The notes: generated by a model from the letters alone, not told the origin. Positions 35,104 to 47,866 are shown, counted from the first letter of the stretch. The stretch is DNA of 64,000 nucleotides from Dactylis glomerata (GCA_007115705.1 QXEO01001023.1:1240035-1304034); one strand, 5' to 3'. Numbers and translations are program-made.

Positions 35104-35574
35104 AAAAGTCGAGGAGTTCCATTATATTTCCCGCCGAGAAGGCTATTGAACAAAATCTTGCGAGGAATCCTGAAACTAACATACAACAAGTTTGAGCTAC
35201 CTAACCTTCTCAGAAACTTAACTTTTAGGAACCCATTATTTGAAAAATATATTGTTGGAAAAAATGAATCAATGAAACGATGCCACCCTATGGCACGACC
35301 CACAATGTTGAACGAGCCATGGTGGGCACAAACCCCCTCCGGACTCTGTTTCGTGTCTGCTTTAACTCCACGCCTCCATCTTGACCTGAAACCTCTTGAT
35401 ATATACCCCTCTCTATCGTTCTAATCTTGAGTCGATTCTTATTTAGACAAGCATTGTTTTCGACGTTGCTATCATGCAGGAGTCTTTTTTGCTTTCTTCC
35501 TCAATGTCGTCACAGAGTTCTTTCCAATGCTCTTCCATGAGGAACAACAAGGAGGAGTACCTCAGCCCTACTTC
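35104..35574. other. intergenic stretch, no supported gene
   Basis: Nothing recognisable beyond the end of the integrase fragment. It may be further retroelement tail. Confidence 0.3.
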
Positions 35575-36135
35575 ACTCAAACCATCATTATTTATTTACA
35601 CTAAATTTTCATATTTGTAACCATTCACATTGATATAAGATATTAACTTGTATATATTTCATTCCACAAAATTGAATGCATGATGTTTGTGCTAAATATT
35701 ACGATTATGTTATATGGATATAATTAGGTCAAATTTTAAAGGTATTTTGTGAAGAAGTTAAGTATATTATTATCTAGATGACAGACTCTTTAAAAAAGAT
35801 TTTTATTTAATCATGTAATTCTTGATTTGAAGTAAATAAGACATCACGCGCAACCACAAATTACATAACTGAAATGAACCAGTAGATGAGCGTGGTGCAA
35901 ACATGGAGAAGGAACATGTTGTGCGGTGGTGATGGATGTCGTCTTCTTATTTTTTGGCGTGGTGCAAACATGGAGAAGGAACATGTTGTTTCTGGGTTTG
36001 ATGGATCAAGGTGCACTCCTTTGGCTCAAAACCAACACAACTCACAACCACATGAAAGCTACTGTGTTGGTGCCGCCGAAATGGTCTCAATATAAGATAT
36101 TGCCCCACAAGAAGAGTGAGCTTTTTGCCCGCCAT
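35575..36135 (+). repeat. diverged local duplication, copy 3
   Basis: Matches 13240-13540 in its first 310 bp and 14080-14170 around 36000-36100 (shared GTTGGTGCCGCCGAAA). It contains a short internal direct repeat, GTGGTGCAAACATGGAGAAG, at 35892 and again at 35959. The piece equivalent to 13780-14000 is missing. Confidence 0.6.
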
Positions 36136-36139
36136 CGAT

Positions 36140-36694
36140 ATTCTTACATGATGATCTGCCGGTGCTTGTCCCCATCGATCCGGCGAAGTCGTGTTTCGGA
36201 AGGCTCCGTCGGCGCTCCACGGGGGGTTTTACGCCTAGAATTTGCCGTATCGGGTGGGATTCGGTCGTGCACACCCGTGTTTTACTCTGACCGTTTGGTT
36301 TCAGAGGGAGCATTTCGAAGTTTTGATGGCTGTTAAATATCATGGAGCATGTTCCTGTTCTATGATGCTGGCGAAGAATGGCATGGAAGCCGAGATCTGA
36401 GGTCTAGTAATGGTGGCTCGAGTCTTGATGGCAAGGAGGATTTGGCTTGGTGATTTGTGACTTGGAGCAGTGGTATGCGAGTGGGGGCGACAACACATGA
36501 GAAGTTCAAAGTCCTACCTTGCAGGGTGAAAATCCAAGGTGTGGCATTAATTGGTTGTGTTTGGTAATGATCTTGTTGAAGGCATTGTTTTGTGAGTGAG
36601 GACTTTCTTCAGGGTGAAAACCTAAGATCTATATGATCGGGCAACGACGGCGCTTGTGCGTTGTTTCCTTCTTGGAGGCGTCGCTTTTGGAGAA
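36140..36694 (+). other. LINE 3' tail-like sequence, left piece
   Basis: GT-rich non-coding sequence interrupted at 36694 by the CACTA element. It continues at 56913 and ends near 57117 in ATTAATATATGCTCTTTATCGAAAA, broken here as a run of two motifs (ATTAATATAT and TTTATCGAAAA). This ending is common in Triticeae LINE tails. There is no coding remnant, so the class is inferred from the ending only. Confidence 0.4.
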
Positions 36695-36946
36695 CACTAC
36701 TAGGAAAACCCTTATCCATGGGCCCATTATCTGTGGAGCACTAAGTTTCGGTGCTCCACGGATAAGTATCCGTGGCGTACCAAATACAGGTGCTCCACAG
36801 ATATCATCTTACCCGTGGCGCACAGTGAAAAGCATGCGCCATGGATAAGTGGGCCCCACCGAGCACCAGGGCCTGGGGTGTCAGGCCCCCATATCCGTGG
36901 CGCATGCATTTGGGGTGCGCCACGCATAATGTGCATACCCGTGGCG

Positions 36947-38629
36947 TGATACGTCTCAAATGTATCTATAATTTTTGATGCTCCATGCTTGTTTTTACAC
37001 CATTTGCCTATTGTTTTGTTACACTTAGTGGCATTTTTATGCATTTTCCGGAACTAACCTATTAACGAAGTGCCACAGTGCCAGTTCCCTGTTTTCTGCT
37101 ATTTTTGTGTTTCAGAGTGATACATAGGAAATATTCTCGGAATTGGACGAAACAAGTTCCTGAAGTCTTATTTTACTCGGAAGCTTCCAGAGATCCGAAG
37201 AGAAGTAGGAGGGGGGCCACCAGGGCCCCACACACAGGGGCGGCGTGGCCAGGCCCTGGCCCGCGCCACCCCCGTGTGAGGCCGCCTGGCCCCTCCTCTG
37301 ACAACGTCCCTTCGCCTATAAAGACCCCCCGACGAGAAAAACCTAAGGGCCCGATCAGTTTTCCAGAACACATCGCGATCCGCCGCCGCCGTCGACCCAA
37401 AGATCGGGAGGGTCTAGAAGCTCTTCCCGGCACCCTGCCGGAGAGGGGAATCGCCACCGGAGGTCTTCTTCATCGCCATGCTTGCCTCCGGAGCAATGAG
37501 TGAGTAGTCTACCTTGGACTATGGGTCCATAGCAGTAGCTAGATGGTTGTCTTCTCCACTATGTGCTTCATGTTTAGATCTCATGAGCTGCCTTACATGA
37601 TTGAGATCACCGTTATGTAATTCTACATGTTTGGTTTGTTGGGATCCGATGAATATTGGTGTTTATGATTAAGTTGCTGTACTGAATTATATCTTTTGTT
37701 ATCTCTATGTTGTTTATGATCTTGCATGCTCTCCGTTGTTAGTAGCTATCTTGGCCGAGTAGTTGCTAGTGACTCCAAGAGGGGGTATTTATGCTCGATA
37801 GTGGGTTCATGCCTCTATTTCACCTGGGGGAGTGACAGAAACCTCTAAGGTGGTAGATGTGCTGTTGCTACTAGGGAGAAAACAACATTCATATGCTCAA
37901 GGGCATATGCTTTGTTTACATTACACACTTTGCTTAATGCAATTATCTGTTGTTCGCAACTTAATACTTCTAGGGTGTTCGGATTGATATCCCCCGGGGT
38001 GGATTATTAGTCATAGATGCAGTTGGATGGTGGTCTATGTATTTTGTTGTAATCCCCAGAGTACATCTCATAGTGATCTTCTTGACATATCACGTTTATC
38101 TTTATTCTATCAATTGCCCAACTGTAATTTGTTTACCCAGCATGTGTTATTTTATCTATGGAGAGACACCACTAGTGAACTGTGGACCCCGGTCCTATTT
38201 ACATCATATTGCTATCACCTGTTTACTTTTCTCGTACTGTTTACTTTACTCGCATACTATATTGTTTTCCACTCGATACGCTCATAACCTTTGTTTCAAG
38301 CAAACCGGTGAGATTGACAACCTCATCGCAAGTTGGGAACAAAGTACTTGGTTGTGTTGTGTGCAGGTTCTGCATTGCTACTGGCCGAAGACGAGTCAAC
38401 AAGTATCGTTAAACGGCGCCCTTGTTGGAGTGTTACTAAGCCAGTCCGCATCACCTTCAGTCGTCATTGTCTCTCCTCTCCTGATCGATAAACCTTGGTT
38501 TCTTAAACTGAGGGAAAACTTGCTGCTACACTCATCATACCTTCCTCTTGGGGTTCCCAACGGGCTGGTTATTCACCACGCACAAGGACAGTCTGCTTCC
38601 ATGTCAACTATACACCACCACACATAGCA
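36947..38629 (+). repeat. 5' LTR of element D
   Basis: 1683 bp starting TGATACGTCTCAAATG, ending ACACATAGCA. The likely promoter TATAAAG is at 37317-37323, after CCCTTCGCC. Confidence 0.9.
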
Positions 38630-38639
38630 GCCACTTTTC

Positions 38640-38657
38640 TGGCGCCGTTGCCGGGGA
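38640..38657 (+). other. primer binding site of element D (tRNA-Asp)
   Basis: TGGCGCCGTTGCCGGGGA, 10 nt after the LTR. Full 18-nt match to the tRNA-Asp complement. Confidence 0.85.
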
Positions 38658-38814
38658 AGAGAGAAGACTTCTGCGAGGGGAGTTCTTCGCGCACACATTC
38701 TTTACTTTGTTATTGTTTTGCTTTACTTTATTTATTTTACCTGCATCATTTTTTATCAAAAACTCAAAAAAATTAGAATACTTGGTAGTTGTTATTTCTT
38801 TACTTTAGTTTATC

Positions 38815-39408
38815 ATGTTGCTCCCTAAGTACGTTCTGGAGGACCTCTCAGTAGGTAGTGGTTCAATTATTGGCAAAAGTAACATTGAGGAGTTCTTTAA
38901 TCACATTAGTATGCATGAGGAAGATGAGGAAAAGTCTTGGGTTGAGCTTGCTCCTAGTATTGAAGTTGCTTCTGTTATATTAATTGACATGTTGGAAACT
39001 AGGTTTGCTAGTCTTAATCCTTTTATGCAATATATGTTCCTTAAGCTTCATGAAATTGAGGATCCCGAAAAGAAAGCTTTTATCTTGGAAACTTTGCACC
39101 TAGAATTTAAGGATATCGTTATTGAAGCTAGGAAAGTTCTTAAACGTTTTAATAAAATTGGTTCACCTATAAAGGTTATTGATACTAATGATGAGGAGAC
39201 CGAAATACCTATACCTTCCAAGCTTTTGGGATTGAATGATGCTTTCGAAAACAATTTTGCCTGGATCTGTCCTGAAAATCTTTTTGATGAGAATAGTGTA
39301 CCAAAGCATGATCACAAAGGGTCTTCAAAAACTTATGTGGATGAAATACAATGCCTTATTGATAATACCTCTGCAATTGATCTTAATGCTTCGCTTGATA
39401 TTACTTGA
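38815..39408 (+). CDS. 197-codon ORF of element D, unknown function
   Basis: An intact ORF about 160 nt after the primer site, in the gag position. The product is acidic and probably mostly helical, with blocks such as GSIIGKSNIEEFFNHISMHE, NPFMQYMFLKLHEIEDPEKK and EARKVLKRFNKIGSPIKVID. No gag core, zinc knuckle, protease or membrane segment is seen. A close copy lies in element E (50793-51386, minus). The first and last ten codons differ most and the middle is nearly identical. The ORF is absent from element C, which has an unrelated ORF in the same slot. It could be a gag remnant that has lost detectable similarity, or captured host sequence. Confidence 0.6.
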   Translation: MLLPKYVLEDLSVGSGSIIGKSNIEEFFNHISMHEEDEEKSWVELAPSIEVASVILIDMLETRFASLNPFMQYMFLKLHEIEDPEKKAFILETLHLEFKDIVIEARKVLKRFNKIGSPIKVIDTNDEETEIPIPSKLLGLNDAFENNFAWICPENLFDENSVPKHDHKGSSKTYVDEIQCLIDNTSAIDLNASLDIT

Positions 39409-40120
39409 TTCGCAATTTTCTGCGCCTAGCTCAAAGGCGTTAAAGAAAAGCACTCTTGGGAGATAACCCAATGTTTTCTTTTCAGTACTTTTTCTTTTAT
39501 TTGAGTCTTGGAAGTCATTACTACTGTAATGACCACTCCTTATCTTGTTTATTTCGTTTTTGTGCCAAGAGAAGCCTCTAATTTGAGTGAGGTAAAGATT
39601 TGGGGATGTTGCTGTCCTGAAACTGTTTTCAGTGCTGCACCGTAAAAATTCGTGAAAATTCTCTGTTTATATTTTGGACCTGCGATTTCTTGTTCATATG
39701 CCCCAGGTTATATCAAAACTTTTATTAGTTGAACACTTTTTGATTTGAGCAACAGAAAATCCCTCAAAAATTCGACCTTTGTCAGCTGTTCAGTTTTGAC
39801 AGATTTCTGCCAATATTTGTGTTTGCCACTTTATCGCTTTCTTTTGAGTTCTTTTGATCACGGAACTTTTGGGGAGGTTGCTACAGTAGTATCTACTATA
39901 TATGTGGTGGTTTTGAGTTGAAACCTGAAGCAAATAGAGGATTGATTATATATTATGCTTGCACTAATGTTGCTAATAGAATTGTGTTTAGTTTTGTATG
40001 AAGGAAGTTTTCAAGTGTAGGGATTGGAGAATGATGAGATGAGTTGAAGAATGGACAAAAGCTCAATCTTGGGGATGCCCATGCATCACCCCAAGAAATA
40101 TCCAAGAAGTACAAGAGTCA

Positions 40121-40134
40121 AAGCTTGGGGATGC
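40121..40134 (+). repeat. internal polypurine-tract copy in element D
   Basis: AAGCTTGGGGATGC, identical to the tract at 41981-41994 before the 3' LTR. A degenerate second copy (AATCTTGGGGATGC) lies 56 nt upstream near 40065. Confidence 0.85.
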
Positions 40135-41995
40135 CCCCGAGGCACCCCTTCTTCATCGGCAAAAATCAGGTCACCTTTCAAAACATTATATTTTTATTGC
40201 TTCATGCACTATGTGTTTTTCTTGGAGCATCAGTTGTTTTAGTTTTCTTAGTTGGTTTAGTTTGTTTGTTTTCTGCAATAAATGGTTGGACCCCAACAAA
40301 TTTTCTTTGGAGGAGATGTACTCGTTTTCATTTGCCAAGAGCACTCAGTTTTTCACTCTTATCGTTTATCGAGTGTTCTTCTTTTTCTGCTACTGCTTTT
40401 GGTTTTCGTTTTCGCCTTGATTTGCATTCAGACCTTGTCATATCTTTTCATCAAGGTATATTTTTGCCTCTGATCTTCATTAGTTTTCATCAAAAGAGGT
40501 GTCTTTAAAAAATTTCAAATGGTGTTGGAAAAGAGAAAAAGCTTTGTGCAAAATAGTGGTACAAGAAGGAGCTTGTGTAGACTGCGGCTTAGGCTTTTTC
40601 ATGTCATGCTTGATGTCTTTTTGATAGTATGCTTAGTGGTTTTGCTGTAGCATGACTTGTCTCAAATAACTGAGATTGCTTAATGAGCCTTTGAAAAAAT
40701 CATGCGTTGTTTTTATTGTATGGAAGCATTATTTTGGTTTTCTCCTTGATGCTTTATTTGGGTTGACTTGGCGCATGCTCACACATGTTAGACTCTTACA
40801 AAGTCGCCAATAGCCTTCATGATCATTTAGTTTTTGACTTTTGATGCCATCTTATGCTTCTTTTAATGTCGCTTTGTCGCTTTGCATGATTATGGCCATT
40901 ATTGCACTCTTAGTTGGTCGCTCCCAGTCTTTTGCTAGCCCTCGCCTTGTACTGAGTATGAGCTCTACTCGTGCATCCAACTCCTAAAAGCCAAAGTTTG
41001 CCATTGTGTCCACTATAAATTCCTATGCATGGTATTTGTAAGCCATTCTAAAGTAAAATTTTCATGTGCTGCCTTTCAAAAACCTTCAAAACACTTCTCG
41101 TTTTGTGACACTGTTTTCAGCTCATGGGGACGTAGTTGTCGGATTTGCTATCTTCCATATTGCTTATTCCAAAAAGAAAAAAAAAGAGAAAAAAAGAAAG
41201 AAAAAAGGCACTCCTCCAAGGAATGTGAATGTTGGTGGGCACCCGATGGAATCGGTTAGCCATGGTTTGTGAAAGGAAAAAAGGTGGGGAGGAGTGCCAA
41301 GCTTTATAAAAGAGCACAAAAGTGCCAATCTCTCTCTCAAAAACTTGCTTCATTTTTGTATGGAAGATAGTAAGAACCCCATTGCCAGTCGTTGATAAAG
41401 ACAACCACCTCTCAAAATCAAGTTTTATCTCTTTGTTTTACAAATGAAAAGCTCTAGCACATGTTTAATCACTGCTTCCCTCTGCGAAGGGCCTTTCTTT
41501 TACTTTTATGTTGAGTCACCACTTTCTTTCTTTATGCACCATTAAGAGAGCATAGTTGTCATTCTTAGTGTGATATGCATTGTCCCAAAGTTCATTGATT
41601 GATTCATATTGTTGGTTTCACTTGTTCTTAAATTATTTGTATCTAGTCGCCCTCTTAAACTTGAAGGTGTCCTATGCATTTATGTTTTGCTCTCCATGAA
41701 GGACAAGCTGAAAACCTTTTGTATGTTTTTCCTTATGATTTGAACACACGTTTGACTTTCATTGTTTCATTTTCATGATCTTTTGTTTGTGTGCATTTGC
41801 ATGTTTACAACATGGTTGCTAAGTTCTTATTGTCATGATTATATCTTCATGCCCATGTTTTAAGTTCTATTGATCCCAGCTCACCAATGCTTACATATAT
41901 GATCAAGATTGTGTAGGTGCATGTCACCTCAAAAATTATTCTTTTGTTATCACTTACCTACTCGAGGATGAGCAGGAGTTAAGCTTGGGGATGCT

Positions 41996-43676
41996 TGATA
42001 CATCTCAAACGTATCTATAATTTTTGATGCTCCATGCTTGTTTTTACACCATTTGCCTATTGTTTCGTTACACTTAGTGGCATTTTTATGCATTTTCCGG
42101 AACTAACCTATTAACGAAGTGCCACAGTGCCAGTTCCCTGTTTTCTGCTATTTTGTGTTTCAGAGTGATACACAAGAAATATTCTCGGAATTGGACGAAA
42201 CAAGTTCCTGAAGTCTTATTTTACCGGGAAGCTTCCAGAGATCCGAAGAGAAGTAGGAGGGGGCCACCAGGGCCCCACACACAGGGGCGGCGCGGCCAGG
42301 CCCTGGCCCGCGCCACCCCCGTGTGAGGGCGCCTGGCCCCTCCTCTGACAACGTCCCTTCGCCTATAAAGACCCCCCGACGAGAAAAACCTAAGGGCCCG
42401 ATCAGTTTTCGAGAACACATCGCGATCCGCCGCCGCCGTCGACCCGAAGATCGGGAGGGTCCAGAAGCTCTTCCCGGCACCCTGCCGGAGAGGGGAATCA
42501 CCACCGGAGGTCTTCTTCATCGCCATGCTTGCCTCCGGAGCGATGAGTGAGTAGTCTACCTTGGACTATGGGTCCATAGCAGTAGCTAGATGGTTGTCTT
42601 CTCCACTACGTGCTTCATGTTTAGATCTCATGAGCTGCCTTACATGATTGAGATCACCGTTATGTAATTCTACATGTTTGGTTTGTTGGGATCCGATGAA
42701 TATTGGTGTTTATGATTAAGTTGCTGTACTGAATTATATCTTTTGTTATCTCTATGTTGTTTATGATCTTGCATGCTCTCCGTTGTTGGTAGCTATCTTG
42801 GCCGAGTAGTTGCTAGTGACTCCAAGAGGGGGTATTTATGCTCGATAGTGGGTTCATGCCTCTATTTCACCTGGGGGAGTGACAGAAACCTCTAAGGTGG
42901 TAGATGTGCTGTTGCTACTAGGGAGAAAACAACATTCATATGCTCAAGGGCATATGCTTTGTTTACATTACACACTTTGGTTAATGCAATTATCTGTTGT
43001 TCGCAACTTAATACTTCTAGGGTGTTCGGATTGATATCCCCGGGGGTGGATTATTAGTCATAGATGCAGTTGGATGGCGGTCTATGTATTTTGTTGTAAT
43101 GCCCAGAGTAAATCTCATAGTGATCTTCTTGACATATCACGTTTATCTTTATTCTATCAATTGCCCAACTGTAATTTGTTTACCCAGCATGTGTTATTTT
43201 ATCTATGGAGAGACACCACTAGTGAACTGTGGACCCCGGTCCTATTTACATCATATTGCTATCACCTGTTTACTTTTCTCGTACTGTTTACTTTACTCGC
43301 ATACTATATTGTTTTCCACTCGGTACGCTCATAACCTTTGTTTCAAGCAAACCGGTGAGATTGACAACCTCATCGCAAGTTGGGAACAAAGTACTTGGTT
43401 GTGTTGTGTGCAGGTTCCGCGTTGCTACTGGCCGAAGACGAGTCAACAAGTATCGTTAAACGGCGCCCTTGTTGGAGTGTTACTAAGCCAGTCCGTATCA
43501 CCTTCAGTCGTCATTGTCTCTCCTCTCCTGATCGATAAACCTTGGTTTCTTAAACTGAGGGAAAACTTGCTGCTACACTCATCATACCTTCCTCTTGGGG
43601 TTCCCAACGGGCTGGTTATTCACCACGCACAAGGACAGTCTGCTACCACGTCAACTATACACCACCACATGTAGCA
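41996..43676 (+). repeat. 3' LTR of element D
   Basis: 1681 bp starting TGATACATCTCAAACG, ending CATGTAGCA. Few differences from the 5' LTR. The polypurine tract AAGCTTGGGGATGC is at 41981-41994. Confidence 0.92.
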
Positions 43677-43681
43677 TGGCG

Positions 43682-44213
43682 CACCACATATACATGCGCC
43701 ACGGATATGTGTGGGCCCACCCTCTGGAAAGGTGGCAGACATATCCGTGGAGCACCACTTTGAGGTGCGCCACGGATATAAATGATTTTTGGTTTTTTTG
43801 TAACAATGATCATATATAAAACGGACTTTTGGCTCTCGGGTGCTACACACCCTCATACTTGGAAAAAATTAAAATAAATTCAAAATAGTTTAAAAAAATC
43901 AAACTTTTTTTTGAAATCAAAGATTTTCAGGTATTGTACTTATATATTATATTTTCCAAGGAAATTACTTGTTATTGTAACCTAAGCAAATAAAATAAAA
44001 TTATGATGAATATAAAGTGAATAGTATTTGGTCATGGGGTGTTTCGAGTTTGTTTTTTTATCCAGGATAAAATAAAAGTAATTTCCTAGGGAAATATTTT
44101 TATAAGTACAATACCGGTATTCATCTTTGATTTCAATTTTTTTTATAAACCTTTTTAATTATTATTTTCAAGTATGGGGTGTGTAGTACCCGGGAGCTCC
44201 TATGCATTTCTCT
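43682..44213 (+). other. CACTA subterminal and AT-rich interior
   Basis: Continues the subterminal repeats after element D (43682-43790). Then come AT-rich non-coding sequence and a shared GTGTAGTACCCGGGAGCTCC-like block. No ORF is supported. Confidence 0.5.
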
Positions 44214-44445
44214 GATCATATATATGATATAACTGGTACTATTTAAAAATTATTATTTTTAGAATAAGCAAATATTATTTATTGCAATATAGTATTTTTA
44301 AACTTTGTGAAATACAGTTTTTGTAAAATGATCATATATATGATATAACTGGTACTATTTAAAAATTATTATTTTTAGAATAAGCAAATATTATTTATTG
44401 CAATATAGTAATTTTAAACTTTGTGAAATACAGTTTTTGTAAAAA
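44214..44445 (+). repeat. 116-bp tandem duplication inside the CACTA element
   Basis: The unit starting GATCATATATATGATATAAC at 44214 is repeated at 44330 with a period of exactly 116 bp. I see a single mismatch between copies, so the duplication is recent. AT-rich and non-coding. Confidence 0.9.
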
Positions 44446-44463
44446 CAAAAAAGGGTGGGAGGT

Positions 44464-44536
44464 CCAGGGTTCGAACCTGGCACCTCGCCCAAACAGCCAG
44501 CGCGCGCGCGAACCGGCGGCCAGAACCACTAGGCTA
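44464..44536 (-). other. tRNA-like Pol III box pair inside the CACTA element
   Basis: On the minus strand TAGCCTAGTGGTT (within 44524-44536) fits an A box. GGTTCGAACCC (44467-44477), inside the hairpin CCAGG-TTCGAAC-CCTGG, fits a B box and T arm. The spacing is about 50 nt. The middle is a GC-rich CGCGCGCGCG run and no acceptor or anticodon stem forms, so it is not a functional tRNA. It could be a tRNA-derived SINE remnant. Confidence 0.5.
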
Positions 44537-44689
44537 GGTGGAGGTTGCTGTTTAGATGGGAGTTCGGCTCCTTTTGAAGTATACATCGACTTGCGTGGCG
44601 CACCTCGCTGTGGTGCGCCACGCATAACTTAACCGTAGCGCACCTCTGAGGGGTGCGCCACGCATATCTTACACTTAGGGTAAAATAAC

Positions 44690-45796
44690 GTTTCGCCCCG
44701 GCCTTTTTCTCTCTCACACGCGCCTCACTCTTCGATCTCCCCGGCCGAAACCCTAGCTAGACAGCGCCGCCGCCCCTCTTCTTCTCCCCGGAGCCGCCGC
44801 GAGCCCACTTAGGGGTAAAACGGTTCGGCCGGCTCCCTTCTCCCCCGCGAGCCCTTCCCCGAACCCTAGCTAGCCCGCGAGCCCGCCGCCGCCCCTCTTC
44901 TCCGCTCCGAGCCGCCGCTCGCCTCCGCTCTGCCGCGCTCGCCTCCGCTCTGCCGCGCTCGCCTCCGCTCCACCGCCCTCGCCCTCGCCTCCGCTACGCC
45001 GCGCCGCGCACGCCTGTGGAGGAGACGTCTGTGGAGGAGCCGCCGCCGACATCGTCTGTGGAGGAGCCGCCGCCGTCGGTGAGCGCCCGCCCCCGCGGAC
45101 CGAGACTTCCACGCCCTCTTCACCGCCGTCAGCGGCAAGAACCCCGGTATCCACCCTGCCCTGCTCGCTCCTCTTCTCCCCCCACCGATTCAATCCATCC
45201 CTTCTCTGTTTACTCCTAGCCGTAGCCCAGGTGTTCGATGTAATGCGCCTGTGGGAACGTTTAGTAGCCCAGGTGTTCGATGTAATGCGCGCCAGTAGGA
45301 ACTTTTAGCCTAACTGCTTGCTAACAGAAAATAAAATGGCTAAGTGTTTTTAACTGATGAAACTGAACCTAGCACTAACAGTAACTAGTTTATTTCAACA
45401 GAGCAAGCTATGCATGTGTGTTTTGTAGCTTCTATTTCTATGCACAAGTTAAGAGAATATATTATCTATGTTTAAACTATACTTCTATGATGATGTTTAC
45501 TGTGATGATGTTTACTGTGATGATGTTTACTGTGATGACGAATCTTTGATGATGAATCTGTGAGCATGTTGTCGACATGTTGTCGACAACTGTGTGTTGG
45601 AAAGGCACATTTTGTGCTTTTTTTGTGTGAATTGTTTACAGGTTTTTGAAAATGAGTGCCTATTACTCCCGAAATGTTGATTGATTTCTGTTTCGGTGAG
45701 AAATAGGCACTCCTAGGTAGCCATTTATAGGGGAGGTGTTGTCGAATTTTCTGATCGATTTTTTGTTGTACTAAGCATTTTTCTCCTTTTGTTTAG
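44690..45796 (+). promoter_or_regulatory. 5' region of the CACTA gene
   Basis: Starts with a CT-rich, CCGAAACCCTAGCTAG leader typical of plant gene 5' ends. GC-rich short tandem repeats follow (CGCTCTGCCGCGCTCGCCTC at 44930-44970; GTGGAGGAG-CCGCCGCCG at 45015-45075), then a 48-bp direct repeat with AGCCCAGGTGTTCGATGTAA near 45225 and 45270, and three GATGATGTTTACTGT units at 45490-45540. A GTTTAG at 45791-45796 before the start codon may be the acceptor of a 5' UTR intron. Confidence 0.45.
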
Positions 45797-46242
45797 TGCA
45801 AACATGTCAACCGGACACGTCAACGACGGCGCTGGCCCTTCTAACCAAATGAGTGTCGAAGAACAAGCCTGGGCGGCCAACTTGCCGTTTTGGATGCAAT
45901 CCCAGAGGGCGGCCGAGGAGAAGGAAATATACGTCATGGACGGAGACGGAGGTGGAGATGGAGACTCCGAGGGTGGAGATGGAGACTCCGAGGGTGGAGA
46001 AGAAGACGGAGACTCCGATGCCACCACCGATGCTGGCGGCGAGCGCACCGATGGCGCCGAGGATGACACCACCGATGGTGGATCTGCCCCGGCTGCTAAG
46101 AAGAAGAAGGCCATCAGGAAGGATCGGAACCCGCCGACGCTTGGCACAAAACACGAGGATTTCACCGCCGTGAATGAAAACGGCGTACCCATGGAGCCTA
46201 AAGCCCTTGCCGCGGGATACGGGACGCAGATCGGTTGCATCG

Positions 46243-47866
46243 TGCTACTCGGTGATGGCGCCAGAAAAGAGCTGTGGCGTGTAGTTGACGTGGGAGCAGT
46301 AAGTCCTTGTGCGTGGTGATGACCAGCCCGTTGGGAACCCCAAGAGGAAGGTATGATGAGTGTAGCGGCAAGTTTTCCCTCAGTTAAGAAACCAAGGTTT
46401 ATCGAACAGGAGAGGAGAGACAATGACGACTGAAGGTGTTGTGGAACCTGCACACACACAAACAAATACTTTGTTCCCAACTTGCGATGAGGTTGTCAAT
46501 CTCACCGGTTTGCTTGAAACAAAGGTTATGAGCGTATCGAGTGGAAAACAGTAGAGTATGCTAGTAAAGTAAACAGTACGAGAAAAGTAAACAGGTGATT
46601 GCAATATGATGTAAATAGGACCGGGGTCCACAGTTCACTAGTGGTGTCTCTCCATAGATAAAATAGCACATGCTGGGTAAACAAATTACAGTTGGGCAAT
46701 TGATAGAATAGAGATAACGTGATATGTCAAGAAGATCACTATGAGATTTACTCTGGGCATTACAACAAAATACATAGACCGCCATCCAACTGCATCTACG
46801 ACTAATAATCCACTCCCGGGGATATCAATCCGAACACCCTAGAAGTATTAAGTTGCGAACAACAGATAATTGCATTAAGAAAAGTGTGTAATGTAAACAA
46901 AGCATATGCCCTTGAGCATATGAATGTTGTTTTCTCCCTAGTAGCAACAACACATCTACCACCTTAGAGGTTTCTGTCACTCCCCCAGGTGAAATAGAGA
47001 CATGAACCCACTATCGAGCATAAATACCCCCTCTTGGAGTCACTAGCAACTACTTGGCCAAGATAGCTACTAACAACGGAGAGCATGCAAGATCATAAAC
47101 AACATAGAGATAACAAAAGATATAATTCAGTACAGCAACTTAATCATAAACACCAATATTCATCGGATCCCAACAAACCAAACATGTAGAATTACATAAC
47201 GGTGATCTCAATCATGTATGGCAGCTCATGAGATCTAAACATGAAGCACATGGTGGAGAAGACAACCATCTAGCTACTGCTATGGACCCATAGTCCAAGG
47301 TAGACTACTCACTCATCGCTCCGGAGGCAAGCATGGCGATGAAGAAGACCTCCGGTGGCGATTCCCCTCTCCGGCAGGGTGCCGGGAAGAGCTTCTGGAC
47401 CCTCCCGATCTTTGGGTCGACGGCGGCGTCGTATCGCGATGTGTTCTGGAAAACTGATCGGGCCCTTAGGTTTTTCTTGTCGGGGGGTATTTATAGGCGA
47501 AGGGGCGGCGTCAGAAGAGGGGCCAGGCGGCCTCACAAGGCGGTGGCGCGGGCCAGGGGCTGGCCGCGCCACCCCTGTGTGTGGGCCCCTGGTCCCTCAC
47601 CTCCTACTCTCCTTCGGATCTCTGGAAGCTTCCGGGTAAAATAAGACTTCAGGAACTTGTTTCGTCCAATTCCGAGAATATTTCCTGTGTATCACTTCTG
47701 AAACACAAAAACAGCAAAAAACAGGAAACTGGCACTGTGGCACTTCGTTAATAGGTTAGTTCTGGAAAATGCATAAAAATGCCACTAAGTGTAACGAAAC
47801 AATAGGCAAATGGTGTAAAAACAAGCATGGAGCATCAAAAATTATAGATACGTTTGAGACGTATCA
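46243..47866 (-). repeat. 3' LTR of element E
   Basis: 1624 bp; on the minus strand it starts TGATACGTCTCAAACG and ends ATCACCGAGTAGCA. The TATA box TATAAATA is at 47488-47495 (minus). Confidence 0.93.

Larger units (their letters stand above)
36947..43676 (+). mobile_element. non-autonomous LTR retrotransposon, element D
   Basis: 6730 bp, flanked by TGGCG (36942-36946 and 43677-43681). The LTRs are 36947-38629 (1683 bp) and 41996-43676 (1681 bp). The interior has a tRNA-Asp primer site, a 197-codon ORF and non-coding sequence, but no pol. It landed in the subterminal repeat of the CACTA element. Confidence 0.94.

Noticed and set aside
36695..36946. Inverted repeats read as a bacterial-type attachment site
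   Set aside because: They are CACTA terminal and subterminal repeats with a GAA target duplication in a plant genome.
38037..38627. 196-codon frame in the LTR of element D, also in the other LTR at 43084
   Set aside because: Present because both LTRs are copies. Hydrophobic low-complexity translation, no domain; regarded as LTR non-coding sequence.
44464..44536. Functional tRNA gene
   Set aside because: Only A/B-box-like motifs and a T arm exist; no acceptor or anticodon stem can be formed.
45004..45219. Pro/Arg-rich frames in the GC-rich CACTA leader
   Set aside because: Low-complexity tandem repeats in a presumed 5' UTR; no start or domain support.
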